A DNA stretch of 13,015 nt from JAGUXG01 sp043798435 (lineage in GTDB: Bacteria > UBA9089 > UBA9088 > JAGUXG01). Location: NCBI GenBank assembly GCA_043798435.1, contig JAZDOR010000110.1, positions 1-13,015 on the forward strand, given 5' to 3'. The translations under genes were made by a program, and so were the position numbers. Positions 1 through 5,698 of this stretch are shown here, one piece after another; the first letter of the stretch is position 1, and every line of letters starts with the position of its first letter. The notes below the pieces were generated by a model. That model searched no databases. It was not told the DNA's origin and saw only the letters and a program-made list of their open reading frames with translations.

Positions 1-140
1 CTTTGTGTTCTTCGTGTTCTTTGTGGTTAAAAATATTTTTTTCTGGTTTTCATTCTTTCGTGTTTTCGTGATTATATTTTATTTCTCCGTGTCTCAGTGT
101 CTCTGTGGTTAGTCTTTACTTCAGATGGCTAAAGTGTTAC
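1..140. repeat. Dispersed repeat, family A copy 1 (right part)
   Basis: The left end lies outside the window. It opens with 9-bp units (CTTTGTGTT, CTTCGTGTT, then CTTTGTGGTT) at 1-28 and has 8-bp units TCTCCGTG, TCTCAGTG, TCTCTGTG at 84-107. It ends in the block GATGGCTAAAGTGTTAC at 124-140. Nearly the same terminal block recurs at 941-956 and 8063-8078, which defines the family. No gene is visible in it. Confidence 0.75.
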
Positions 141-159
141 AGAATAAGGAGGTCGTGAA

Positions 160-303
160 ATGAAGAGAGCATTTGTGATGGGTTTAGTGGTTTTGAGAAT
201 GGCAGAATTAGTGGAGTCTGATACTGCCAATATAGATGGAAAAGGGTTTTGCGCAGATGCCCTGAACAATCTTCCTTCTTCAATTAAATATGTTGGGGCT
301 TAA
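160..303 (+). CDS. Small ORF of 47 codons after a strong ribosome binding site, probably the head of a decayed gene
   Basis: An ATG at 160 follows AAGGAGG (146-152) at good spacing and reads 47 residues starting MKRAFVMGLVVL. The hydrophobic start could pass for a signal peptide, but no family is recognised. The stop TAA (301-303) is probably a frameshift scar. One frame over, starting at 299, the text reads LNGNYDSNELI, a stretch that looks coding and resembles the middle of DDE transposases. I therefore think this is the front of the broken gene described in the overlapping entry, not an independent small protein. The ribosome binding site starts six bases after the end of the repeat at 1-140. 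Confidence 0.3.
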   Translation: MKRAFVMGLVVLRMAELVESDTANIDGKGFCADALNNLPSSIKYVGA

Positions 304-699
304 TGGTAACTACGACAGTAACGAGCTTATCTGCCTTGCTTGAGAGAAAAAACGAAAAGTATATCACAAGAAGATTGGTGACCTCGACAAGGACTGGCAA
401 GAGTTCTTCCAAAGAGAGAAAGAACTACAAGAGATACCTTAAAACTAAGAAGGGAAAGAAGATTTATAACAGAAGATCAGTTACAGTAGGACCTCTATTT
501 GAGCGGATAGAGTCTCTTTGAAATGGAGCCCAAAATGGATGAGAGGGAATAATGAATGTAGTACCACTTCTTCTACTCTAAAGTCATAACCTGCCAACTT
601 CTTCTTATATTTAATGTCAAAGAACAGTCTTTGGTTAAAGAATCTTCTGACCAAAGGTCAGCAATTGCCAATGTCAAATATATTCTGGATGAGTTGTAA
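160..699 (+). pseudogene. Decayed DDE-type transposase fragment (frameshifted)
   Basis: Protein-like text continues across this interval only if the frame is changed several times. At 299-340 one frame reads LNGNYDSNELICLA and then meets TGA. At roughly 430-521 another frame reads a Lys/Arg-rich stretch ending YNRRSVTVGPLFERI, which resembles the C-terminal YxxR..TVEpvF.rIK signature of DDE transposases. A third frame (about 580-699) ends NVKYILDEL and a stop. Internal stops and shifts show that it is not functional. The family assignment rests mainly on the YNRRSVTVGPLFERI motif, so the IS group is left open. It sits between two family A repeats (ending at 140, starting near 711). Confidence 0.5.
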
Positions 700-710
700 A
701 TTATGCACAT

Positions 711-956
711 CCCTCAACTATTTGCCAAAATAGAAGCAAAAGGAGAAACACGAAAGCCCGAAAGGGAGAAATCCCGAAAGAAAAAAATCACATAAAGCCT
801 TAAAGAATATAAACTACAAAATACGCGAAATACGCAAAAATGAATCAGGATTTTTCGCGTCTTTCGTGCCTTTCGTAGTTATCTCTTATATTTTATTTCT
901 CCAAAGTCTCAGTGTCTTGAGTAGTGAATTTTTTCTTCAGGTGGCTAAAGTGTTAC
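711..956. repeat. Dispersed repeat, family A copy 2
   Basis: The left end is approximate: AACTATTTGCC near 714 resembles the left end of the copy at 7936. It contains CGAAAGCCCGAAAGG-type units, a large palindrome (812-880) and TTTTATTTCTCC...TCTCAGTGTCT matching copy 1. It ends with GTGGCTAAAGTGTTAC at 941-956. The end lies 21 bp beyond the stop codon of the minus-strand gene that ends at 978. Confidence 0.65.
812..880. repeat. Imperfect palindrome inside family A copy 2
   Basis: Arms at 812-840 and 851-880 pair imperfectly around the loop TGAATCAGGA. The right arm contains TTTCGTGCC and TTTCGTAGTT, 9-bp spaced units whose reverse complements appear with changes in the left arm. It could fold as an RNA hairpin 3' of the minus-strand gene. 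There is no clear U-tract, so I do not call it a terminator. Confidence 0.6.
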
Positions 957-977
957 AAATTATGGAAGATACTGTAT

Positions 978-3065
978 TCATCTTCTTATCCTCTTCTCTG
1001 CTTCACGCAGGATGAACTCCAGCATTTTAGTATATGTCAAGCCACTAATCTTTGCCATTTTTGCCAAATGCCCATCGAAGCACCAGCCTGGGTTTGGGTT
1101 CACCTCAAGGAGCTTTGGGTTTCCTTCTCCATCCAATCTCCAGTCAAACCTCGTATAATCTCTACACTCAAGCCTCTCAAAGAGCTTCAGACAGCATTCC
1201 ACAATAAACTTTTCTGTATCCTCTGACAGGTTTGTAGGTATGGATTTAATCTCCCAGTAAGGTGAGTCAGGAAGCCACTTTGCCTCATAGCCACAGATTT
1301 TTGGAAGCCCTTCTGGCAGTAGGGAATAATCCTCCTCAATGATTGGCAGAACAGTATAGGATTCAGGAGGGTTGCCTATGATGCCTACACTCAAGTCCTT
1401 TCCTACCAGAAACTCTTCAACTAAGATGGGCTTGTCATAGCCAAACTTCTCTCTAATCTCTGAGATTCCATTCATTAGCTCTTCAATAGAATAGGCGACG
1501 CTCCTTTGGGTGATACCAAAACTGGAATCCCCAAAATTAGGCTTGACTATTGCAGGAAAGCTGAAGTCAAGCTCAAAGGTTGTATCCTCAGGTTTGACAA
1601 AGAATGCCTCAGGTGCGGGAATGCCCATCTCTCTGGCGATACCACGAACCAATGACTTATCATAGCAATAAGCAAGGCATTGGGGTGCGGCTCCTGTATA
1701 GGGTATCTCTAATGTCTCCAAAAGTGCAGGAACATGAAGCTCCCTTCTTGGGTCGTTGAAATAGCCCTCATCACAAAGGTTTAAGACAAGGTCTACCTTC
1801 TGCTTCTCTTTGAGCCTGACAAGGTCTTGAATCAAAGCGTTATGGTTGTTAAGGTAGGAAAACTGATAGCTTCCCTGTGCTTCTAATTCTCGTAAGGCAC
1901 CCTTTAGTTGGTCAATCGTATAGAAATCATCGTCATCAAATACACACAAAGGCTTCAGGGGGTCTGGCTTCTGGGGGTCACCCATAATCACAGTAATATT
2001 GCCCTTAGTAACCTTTTTCTTTACAACTGTCCATTCCTTTCTGATACCTGCGGTGACAATGATTCTCCTCTCCATCATCCCCAAATCTTGATTCCTTGCC
2101 GATTCAGAGGAAATGGTGCCGTGGATGAGAATATCGGAAAATCCCCCTGTCTTTAGAAGCTCCTGGATACTCTCCTTAGTATAGAGCCTTTCAGCATAGA
2201 ACTGATCTACAATTACACCCTTTTCTACATCTGTGACAACCTCTCTTGAGGTGAGACGCTGTTTATCTAAACTAAGGGAGCGTTCTCTGCAGACAAAATG
2301 TTTTTTGTCTATCCACTCCCAGCTTCTTGGTTGAAAATTGCCTCGCAGGTAATCTCCGTCTGAAATATCTATCAAGAGATTGCCCCAGGGCTTTAGAACC
2401 CTCCCGACTTCCCGCAGAACCCGCAGGTCGTCTTGAATCGTCTCAAAATAACCAAAGCTATTTCCAAGAATCATGACTGTATCAAAGGTGTCGCTTGGAT
2501 AGGGAAGTTTTCTGGCATCCCCTTCTTTGAATCTTGTGGTCAATCCTTCCTTCTTGGCCTGTTCTTTTGCTTTTTGGATGAGATAATGACTGCGATCAAA
2601 CCCTTCAATGGAATTGAATCCCCTTCTGGCAAGTTCTAAGGAGTGCCTGCCCTGGCCACAACAGAGGTCTAAAATTCTGTGTTGCAAAGAGAGTTTAGCC
2701 ACTTTTGTAAATAGGTCTATCTCCTGGCGGGTTAATTTAGTGTCATCAACCACATCTGCATCGGTCTTTAGGTAGGTAGAGTTAAAGATGTCTCGCCACC
2801 AATCTGGTCGGACATACTGTTCTAAATCCTGGACAGGCCCCAGTACCCTTTTTTCTTTCCCATTTTTCTTGCTTTGCGGAGGTTTATCCTCCTGAATCAA
2901 TACCTTGTTCTGGACAGGTCCTAATACCCCTTTTTGTTCTTTCCCATCCCTATCCTGCGGAGGTTTATCCTCTCCTTGAGTCAATACCCCAGATACCTCT
3001 TTTTGTTCTCTCGGGTTTTTTCTAACTTGCGGAGTATCCTCCGTCTTGGTTACTTTTTTTTCCAT
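978..3065 (-). CDS. Fusion of SAM-dependent methyltransferase and D-Ala-D-Ala-ligase-like ATP-grasp enzyme
   Basis: The protein has 695 residues. Residues 5-82 are three imperfect copies of a charged repeat (core EDKPPQ...GKE...VLGPVQ). Residues 84-340 form a class I methyltransferase: motif I ILDLCCGQGRHSLELA (131-146), an acidic residue after strand 2 (D157), and EGDARKLPYP (181-190). Residues 356-695 are ATP-grasp in the Ddl style: CDEGYFNDP (431-439), IPYTG (454-458), FPAIVKPN (503-510), VEEFLVGKDLSVG (549-561), metal-site D641 and EVNPNPG (654-660), where Ddl usually has EVNTLPG. ATP-grasp enzymes of this type join a carboxylate to an amine through an acyl-phosphate. Here the substrate is unknown and peptide or amino-acid ligation is inferred. 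The start is supported by AAGGAGGGGG just upstream. The gene is transcribed away from the envelope run, with no visible partner. It could be two activities on one substrate or a simple gene fusion. Confidence 0.85.
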   Translation of the reverse strand: MEKKVTKTEDTPQVRKNPREQKEVSGVLTQGEDKPPQDRDGKEQKGVLGPVQNKVLIQEDKPPQSKKNGKEKRVLGPVQDLEQYVRPDWWRDIFNSTYLKTDADVVDDTKLTRQEIDLFTKVAKLSLQHRILDLCCGQGRHSLELARRGFNSIEGFDRSHYLIQKAKEQAKKEGLTTRFKEGDARKLPYPSDTFDTVMILGNSFGYFETIQDDLRVLREVGRVLKPWGNLLIDISDGDYLRGNFQPRSWEWIDKKHFVCRERSLSLDKQRLTSREVVTDVEKGVIVDQFYAERLYTKESIQELLKTGGFSDILIHGTISSESARNQDLGMMERRIIVTAGIRKEWTVVKKKVTKGNITVIMGDPQKPDPLKPLCVFDDDDFYTIDQLKGALRELEAQGSYQFSYLNNHNALIQDLVRLKEKQKVDLVLNLCDEGYFNDPRRELHVPALLETLEIPYTGAAPQCLAYCYDKSLVRGIAREMGIPAPEAFFVKPEDTTFELDFSFPAIVKPNFGDSSFGITQRSVAYSIEELMNGISEIREKFGYDKPILVEEFLVGKDLSVGIIGNPPESYTVLPIIEEDYSLLPEGLPKICGYEAKWLPDSPYWEIKSIPTNLSEDTEKFIVECCLKLFERLECRDYTRFDWRLDGEGNPKLLEVNPNPGWCFDGHLAKMAKISGLTYTKMLEFILREAEKRIRR
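2820..3053 (-). repeat. Three tandem coding repeats at the N-terminus of the fusion protein
   Basis: In protein terms, unit 1 (residues 5-26) begins VTKTEDTPQ, unit 2 (27-54) begins VLTQGEDKPPQ and unit 3 (55-82) begins VLIQEDKPPQ. Units 2 and 3 both continue to VLGPVQ. The DNA is also similar: GCGGAGGTTTATCCTC occurs twice on the plus strand, near 2876 and 2958. The stretch is rich in Lys, Glu, Gln and Pro, so it is probably a flexible linker or tether rather than a folded domain. Confidence 0.85.
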
Positions 3066-3078
3066 TTACCCCCTCCTT

Positions 3079-3227
3079 GTAATAGCTTTCAGCTATCAGC
3101 ATTCAGCTATCAGCTATAAAATAGCATTCAACAATCAGCTATTGTTATTAGCTGACTGTTAAACGCTACTTTCTGACTGCTGACGGCTGATTGCTGACTA
3201 CTATTTTCTGACTGCTGAACGCATTAT
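3079..3227. repeat. MITE-like palindromic element, family B copy (degenerate ends)
   Basis: The left part is built of heptads TTCAGCT, ATCAGCA, TTCAGCT, ATCAGCT (from 3088), and the right part of complementary CTGA-containing heptads (CTGACTG, CTGACGG, CTGATTG). The left end GTAATAGCTTTCAGC and right end GCTGAACGCATTAT match, with changes, the ends of the element at 5533-5682. The length of about 149 bp is also close to that element's 150 bp. I see no target-site duplication. It lies between divergent genes, and its left end abuts the ribosome binding site of the minus-strand fusion gene. Confidence 0.65.
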
Positions 3228-3274
3228 ATTAGAATCAAGTGTAGAAGTCAAAGATTATTTTTAACAGAAAAAGA

Positions 3275-3303
3275 TTGACATCAGCGGGTAAAAATAGTAT
3301 CTT
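3275..3303 (+). promoter_or_regulatory. Candidate sigma-70-type promoter of the pilT-like gene
   Basis: A perfect TTGACA (3275-3280) is followed, after 17 bp, by TATCTT (3298-3303, four of six matches to TATAAT). The predicted transcript start near 3310 falls two bases before the ATG at 3312. That would give a leaderless or nearly leaderless mRNA, consistent with the poor ribosome binding site there. Confidence 0.45.
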
Positions 3304-3311
3304 AAAGGGAT

Positions 3312-4490
3312 ATGGGATACGAAGGATTTTATACAGAGGAAAAAATCAATTTGATCCTCTCTCTGATGGTTGAAAAAGAGGCTTCTGACCTCTATATTGT
3401 TGTAGGCACAAGCCCTACATTAAAGGAAAAGGGTGGCTCCCTTAATAGGCTGAACTATCCAATCCTTGCCCCGGCTGATACAGAGGATATTGTCTCCTTT
3501 CTCGGAAAAGACAGGATGGATAAGATAATGGAGAAGGGAGAAGGGGATATTGACCTATCTTATGAGCTTCCTGGAAAAGCTCGCTTTAGAATAAATATCA
3601 CCCATAGTTTTTCTCATTATGGGCTGGTGATAAGGAGAATTCCGCTTGAGATTCCCAATATAGAGGATTTGGGGCTTTCCCCTGAGGTTGCTGAGAGGTT
3701 AAAGAGGATTTGTGACTACAAAGATGGCCTGGTTTTGGTCACAGGCCCAACCGGGTGTGGAAAATCCACGACATTAGCGGCTATGATAAAGGAGATGAGG
3801 ATGAGAAAGGCTGTGAGCTTAGTGACGATTGAAGACCCGATAGAATTTGTCCATAGACCTATTGCTGGAAGGGATGATGTGGTCATTCAGCAAGAGGTAG
3901 GGATAGATACACCCAGCTTTTATGAGGGTTTGCGGACAGTCCTGCGAAAGAGACCAAATGTTATCTTAGTGGGTGAGATACGAAGCACAAAGGAGATGGA
4001 AGAGGCATTAGTTGCTGGAAACACTGGACACTTAGTCATTGGAACACTCCATACAAGGAGTGCGGCTCAAACAATTGATAGGATTGTGGCTTTGCGACAT
4101 GGAATAGCCAAGGAGTATGCCTACAAAGAGGTGGCTGAGGTATCCAGAGCTTTTATTGCCCAGCAGTTAATACCGAGAGCAGATGGAAAAGGTTGGCTTC
4201 CTGTCTGTGAGATATTGGCAAATACACCCTATGTGGCTGATATAATTATAAAAGGTGCGGACTTTATGCAGTTAAAGGGTGCCTTAGAGGGAAAGACAAG
4301 GTCAGAGGAGATAATCTCATTAAATACCGACCTCTTCAACAGATGGCAGAGGGAAGAGATTAAACAAGAGGATGCTTTAGCCCTATCTTATGACCCAACA
4401 GACTTTGACCTGAAGGTTCGGAGATTCGGCTTTAAGAAAGAGGAGAAAACTGAGGAGGATAAAGGTTTTCTCTTTAAGGATGTGAAATGA
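3312..4490 (+). CDS. pilT: PilT/PilU-like type IV pilus retraction ATPase
   Basis: This 392-residue cytoplasmic secretion-superfamily ATPase would power pilus depolymerisation at the inner membrane. An N-terminal PAS-like region carries EKEASDLYIV (21-30), equivalent to the ASDLH block of PilT. The ATPase core has Walker A GPTGCGKST (145-153), Asp box VTIEDPIEFVH (171-181), Walker B NVILVGEIR (216-224) and His box TGHLVIGTLHTRSA (238-251). The C-terminal AIRNLIRE motif, important for PilT retraction, is not recognisable. The equivalent text near 309-316 reads ADIIIKGA, so it may be closer to PilU or a divergent subgroup. The length is somewhat above a typical PilT because of a charged tail. 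The start ATG has only AAAGGGA two bases away. The gene end carries the apparent ancestral Shine-Dalgarno of the next gene. No other pilus gene is in the window. Confidence 0.88.
   Translation: MGYEGFYTEEKINLILSLMVEKEASDLYIVVGTSPTLKEKGGSLNRLNYPILAPADTEDIVSFLGKDRMDKIMEKGEGDIDLSYELPGKARFRINITHSFSHYGLVIRRIPLEIPNIEDLGLSPEVAERLKRICDYKDGLVLVTGPTGCGKSTTLAAMIKEMRMRKAVSLVTIEDPIEFVHRPIAGRDDVVIQQEVGIDTPSFYEGLRTVLRKRPNVILVGEIRSTKEMEEALVAGNTGHLVIGTLHTRSAAQTIDRIVALRHGIAKEYAYKEVAEVSRAFIAQQLIPRADGKGWLPVCEILANTPYVADIIIKGADFMQLKGALEGKTRSEEIISLNTDLFNRWQREEIKQEDALALSYDPTDFDLKVRRFGFKKEEKTEEDKGFLFKDVK
4476..4480 (+). promoter_or_regulatory. Stranded Shine-Dalgarno (AAGGA) once serving the HAD gene
   Basis: AAGGA lies six bases before the ATGA at 4487-4490 that ends the pilT-like gene. 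The HAD gene's own start, now at 4638, is preceded by the same AAATGA context but by no Shine-Dalgarno. Removing the inserted array at about 4491-4634 and one AAATGA copy restores AAGGA-6 nt-ATG for HAD, with an ATGA stop/start overlap. Confidence 0.5.
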
Positions 4491-4634
4491 CAGAATTCAG
4501 AATTCAGAATTCAGAATTCAGAATATTCTGACTCCTGTATTCTGACTCCTGTATTCTGACTCCTGTATTCTGACTCCTGTATTCTGACTCCTGTATTCTG
4601 ACTCCTGTATTCTGACTCCTGTATTCTGTTTTAC
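4491..4634. repeat. Inverted heptad array, element inserted between pilT-like and HAD genes
   Basis: The left arm holds four tandem TCAGAAT heptads (4497-4524) after a partial one. The axis is at 4524/4525. The right arm holds seven tandem copies of the 14-mer ATTCTGACTCCTGT (4525-4622), each made of ATTCTGA, the complement of the left heptad, and CTCCTGT. It ends ATTCTGTTTTAC at 4623-4634. AAATGA flanks both sides (4485-4490 and 4636-4641), consistent with a short target duplication. It overlaps the pilT stop at most by its flank, and HAD's ATG follows three bases after the end. Confidence 0.85.
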
Positions 4635-4637
4635 AAA

Positions 4638-5288
4638 ATGATACTTGCTTTACTTTTTGATATGGATGGGTTGATGGTGGATACAGAGCCACTATATACA
4701 GAAGCCGCCCAGGAGATTGCCAGAAAGAGGGGGCAGGAGTTTACTTTGGAGATAAAACAGGATATGATGGGCAGGCTTGGGATTGATAGTATGAGAATCT
4801 TCAAAGAGAGGCTTTCCCTTTTAGAATCGGAAGATGTGCTTTTAGAAGAAAGAGGGATAGCTTATGACAAGCTCTTGCGAGAAAGGGGGGTAAAACCTAT
4901 GCCTGGCCTGTTTGAGCTTATTCATCTTGCCTCATCTTTGGGTCTTTTGCTGGCTGTTGCATCTTCTTGCAGAAAAAAGTGGGTTGACTTCATCCTTTCA
5001 GAGCTGAATATTAGAGCCAGATTCAAGGCTATACTTACTGGAGATGATGTAACCAAAGGAAAACCTGACCCAGAGATATATCTTAAAGCAGCAGAAAGAT
5101 TAGGGGTTCTTCCTCAACACTGCTTAGTCTTAGAGGATGCGCCACAAGGTATAATCTCAGGAAAGAGAGCAGGGGCAAAGTGCATCGCAGTCTTAAGCCA
5201 ACATACAAAAGGCTTTGAGTTCAAAGAAGCAGATCTGGTGGTAGAAAGTCTTTCTGAGGTAACAGAAGAGGTTTTGAGGAGGTTTTGA
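4638..5288 (+). CDS. HAD-superfamily hydrolase, beta-phosphoglucomutase-like
   Basis: This 216-residue soluble protein has all four HAD motifs: FDMDG (7-11) with nucleophile D8 and acid D10, VASS (107-110), KGKPDPE (140-146) with K142, and LEDAPQG (165-171). A helical cap occupies roughly residues 16-85. This is subfamily I of the PgmB/phosphatase type, acting on a sugar phosphate or a similar small phosphoester. The exact substrate cannot be read from the sequence. The start at 4638 is needed for the complete first beta strand, but no Shine-Dalgarno precedes it because an array ends at 4634. The stop TGA overlaps an ATG (TGATG, 5286-5290) that begins a dead copy of the lpxA start, showing former translational coupling to lpxA. 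Confidence 0.88.
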   Translation: MILALLFDMDGLMVDTEPLYTEAAQEIARKRGQEFTLEIKQDMMGRLGIDSMRIFKERLSLLESEDVLLEERGIAYDKLLRERGVKPMPGLFELIHLASSLGLLLAVASSCRKKWVDFILSELNIRARFKAILTGDDVTKGKPDPEIYLKAAERLGVLPQHCLVLEDAPQGIISGKRAGAKCIAVLSQHTKGFEFKEADLVVESLSEVTEEVLRRF

Positions 5289-5488
5289 TGATTCATAAAA
5301 CAGCGATTGTTGTAACCGTTCAGGCTATACATCAAGAGTGTAAGAAGGGGGATAAGGAGATAATGGGGATATGGAGATTATTCATTTTTAATTTTTAATT
5401 CAAAATTTTATCCCCGTATCTTCATAATCTCTATATCTCCTTTTCTTACACTACCGCAGCGCTTACCGATTGTTTCTAAAGAGGCTAA
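5288..5488 (+). pseudogene. Dead duplicate of the lpxA 5' end, interrupted by a MITE
   Basis: The ATG at 5288 overlaps the HAD stop and is preceded by GAGGAGG. It reads MIHKTAIV, identical to LpxA residues 1-8, then runs into the inserted element and stops at 5396-5398 after 36 residues. The rest of the duplicated lpxA head resumes at 5467-5488 (CGATTGTTTCTAAAGAGGC) and ends at the duplication joint. It is probably still translated as a short peptide coupled to HAD, with no evident function. Confidence 0.85.
5312..5466. mobile_element. MITE-like element 1 (155 bp) with 8-bp target-site duplication
   Basis: It begins GTAACCGTTCAGG and ends CGCAGCGCTTAC, so the termini are imperfect inverted repeats. 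An inner inverted repeat is AGTGTAAGAA (5336-5345) paired with TTCTTACACT. It is flanked by exact direct repeats CGATTGTT (5304-5311 and 5467-5474). Removing the element and one repeat restores the sequence seen in the intact lpxA copy at 5714-5721. It has no coding capacity for a transposase, so it must have been moved in trans. Confidence 0.88.
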
Positions 5489-5532
5489 TGGTGGTAGAGA
5501 GCCTTTCTGAGGTAACAGAAGAGGTTTTGAGG

Positions 5533-5682
5533 GTAAGCGTTCAGCTATCAGCGGTCAGCCTTCAGCTTTTATAAGGTATTATTGCACGAAAGCAAGGAAC
5601 CATATAAAGATTAAGAAAGTTCCCTTTGCCTTGATTTTTATGGTCTTTGCTGACTGCTGAAAGCTGACGGCTGAACGCTTAC
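5533..5682. mobile_element. MITE-like element 2 (150 bp), family B, with 8-bp target-site duplication
   Basis: Perfect 13-bp terminal inverted repeats are GTAAGCGTTCAGC (5533-5545) and GCTGAACGCTTAC (5670-5682). The arms continue as heptads (TTCAGCT, ATCAGCG, GTCAGCC, TTCAGCT on the left, with complementary GCTGA units on the right). It is flanked by exact TTTTGAGG at 5525-5532 and 5683-5690. It is non-coding. It lies immediately upstream of the lpxA ribosome binding site, which it left intact. Confidence 0.93.
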
Positions 5683-5686
5683 TTTT

Positions 5687-5693
5687 GAGGAGG
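5687..5693 (+). promoter_or_regulatory. Ribosome binding site fixing the lpxA start at 5699
   Basis: GAGGAGG sits five bases before ATG 5699. A TTG at 5696 is in frame but only two bases from this site. In the duplicated copy the ATG forms a TGATG overlap with the HAD stop, which also supports ATG as the true start. Confidence 0.85.
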
Positions 5694-5698
5694 TTTTG

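Noticed and set aside
812..880. Intrinsic terminator for the minus-strand fusion gene
   Set aside because: The stem is long and imperfect and part of a dispersed repeat, and no U-tract follows on the minus strand. It is also about 100 bp past the stop codon.
924..1226. Plus-strand open frame of 100 codons over the end of the methyltransferase-ligase gene
   Set aside because: It is antisense to the conserved EVNPNPG end of the ATP-grasp domain and begins in a repeat. No protein-like pattern is seen.
4525..4629. CRISPR-like regular repeat array
   Set aside because: The 14-bp units are directly head-to-tail with no unique spacers, and there are no cas genes nearby. It is a simple tandem repeat within a palindrome.
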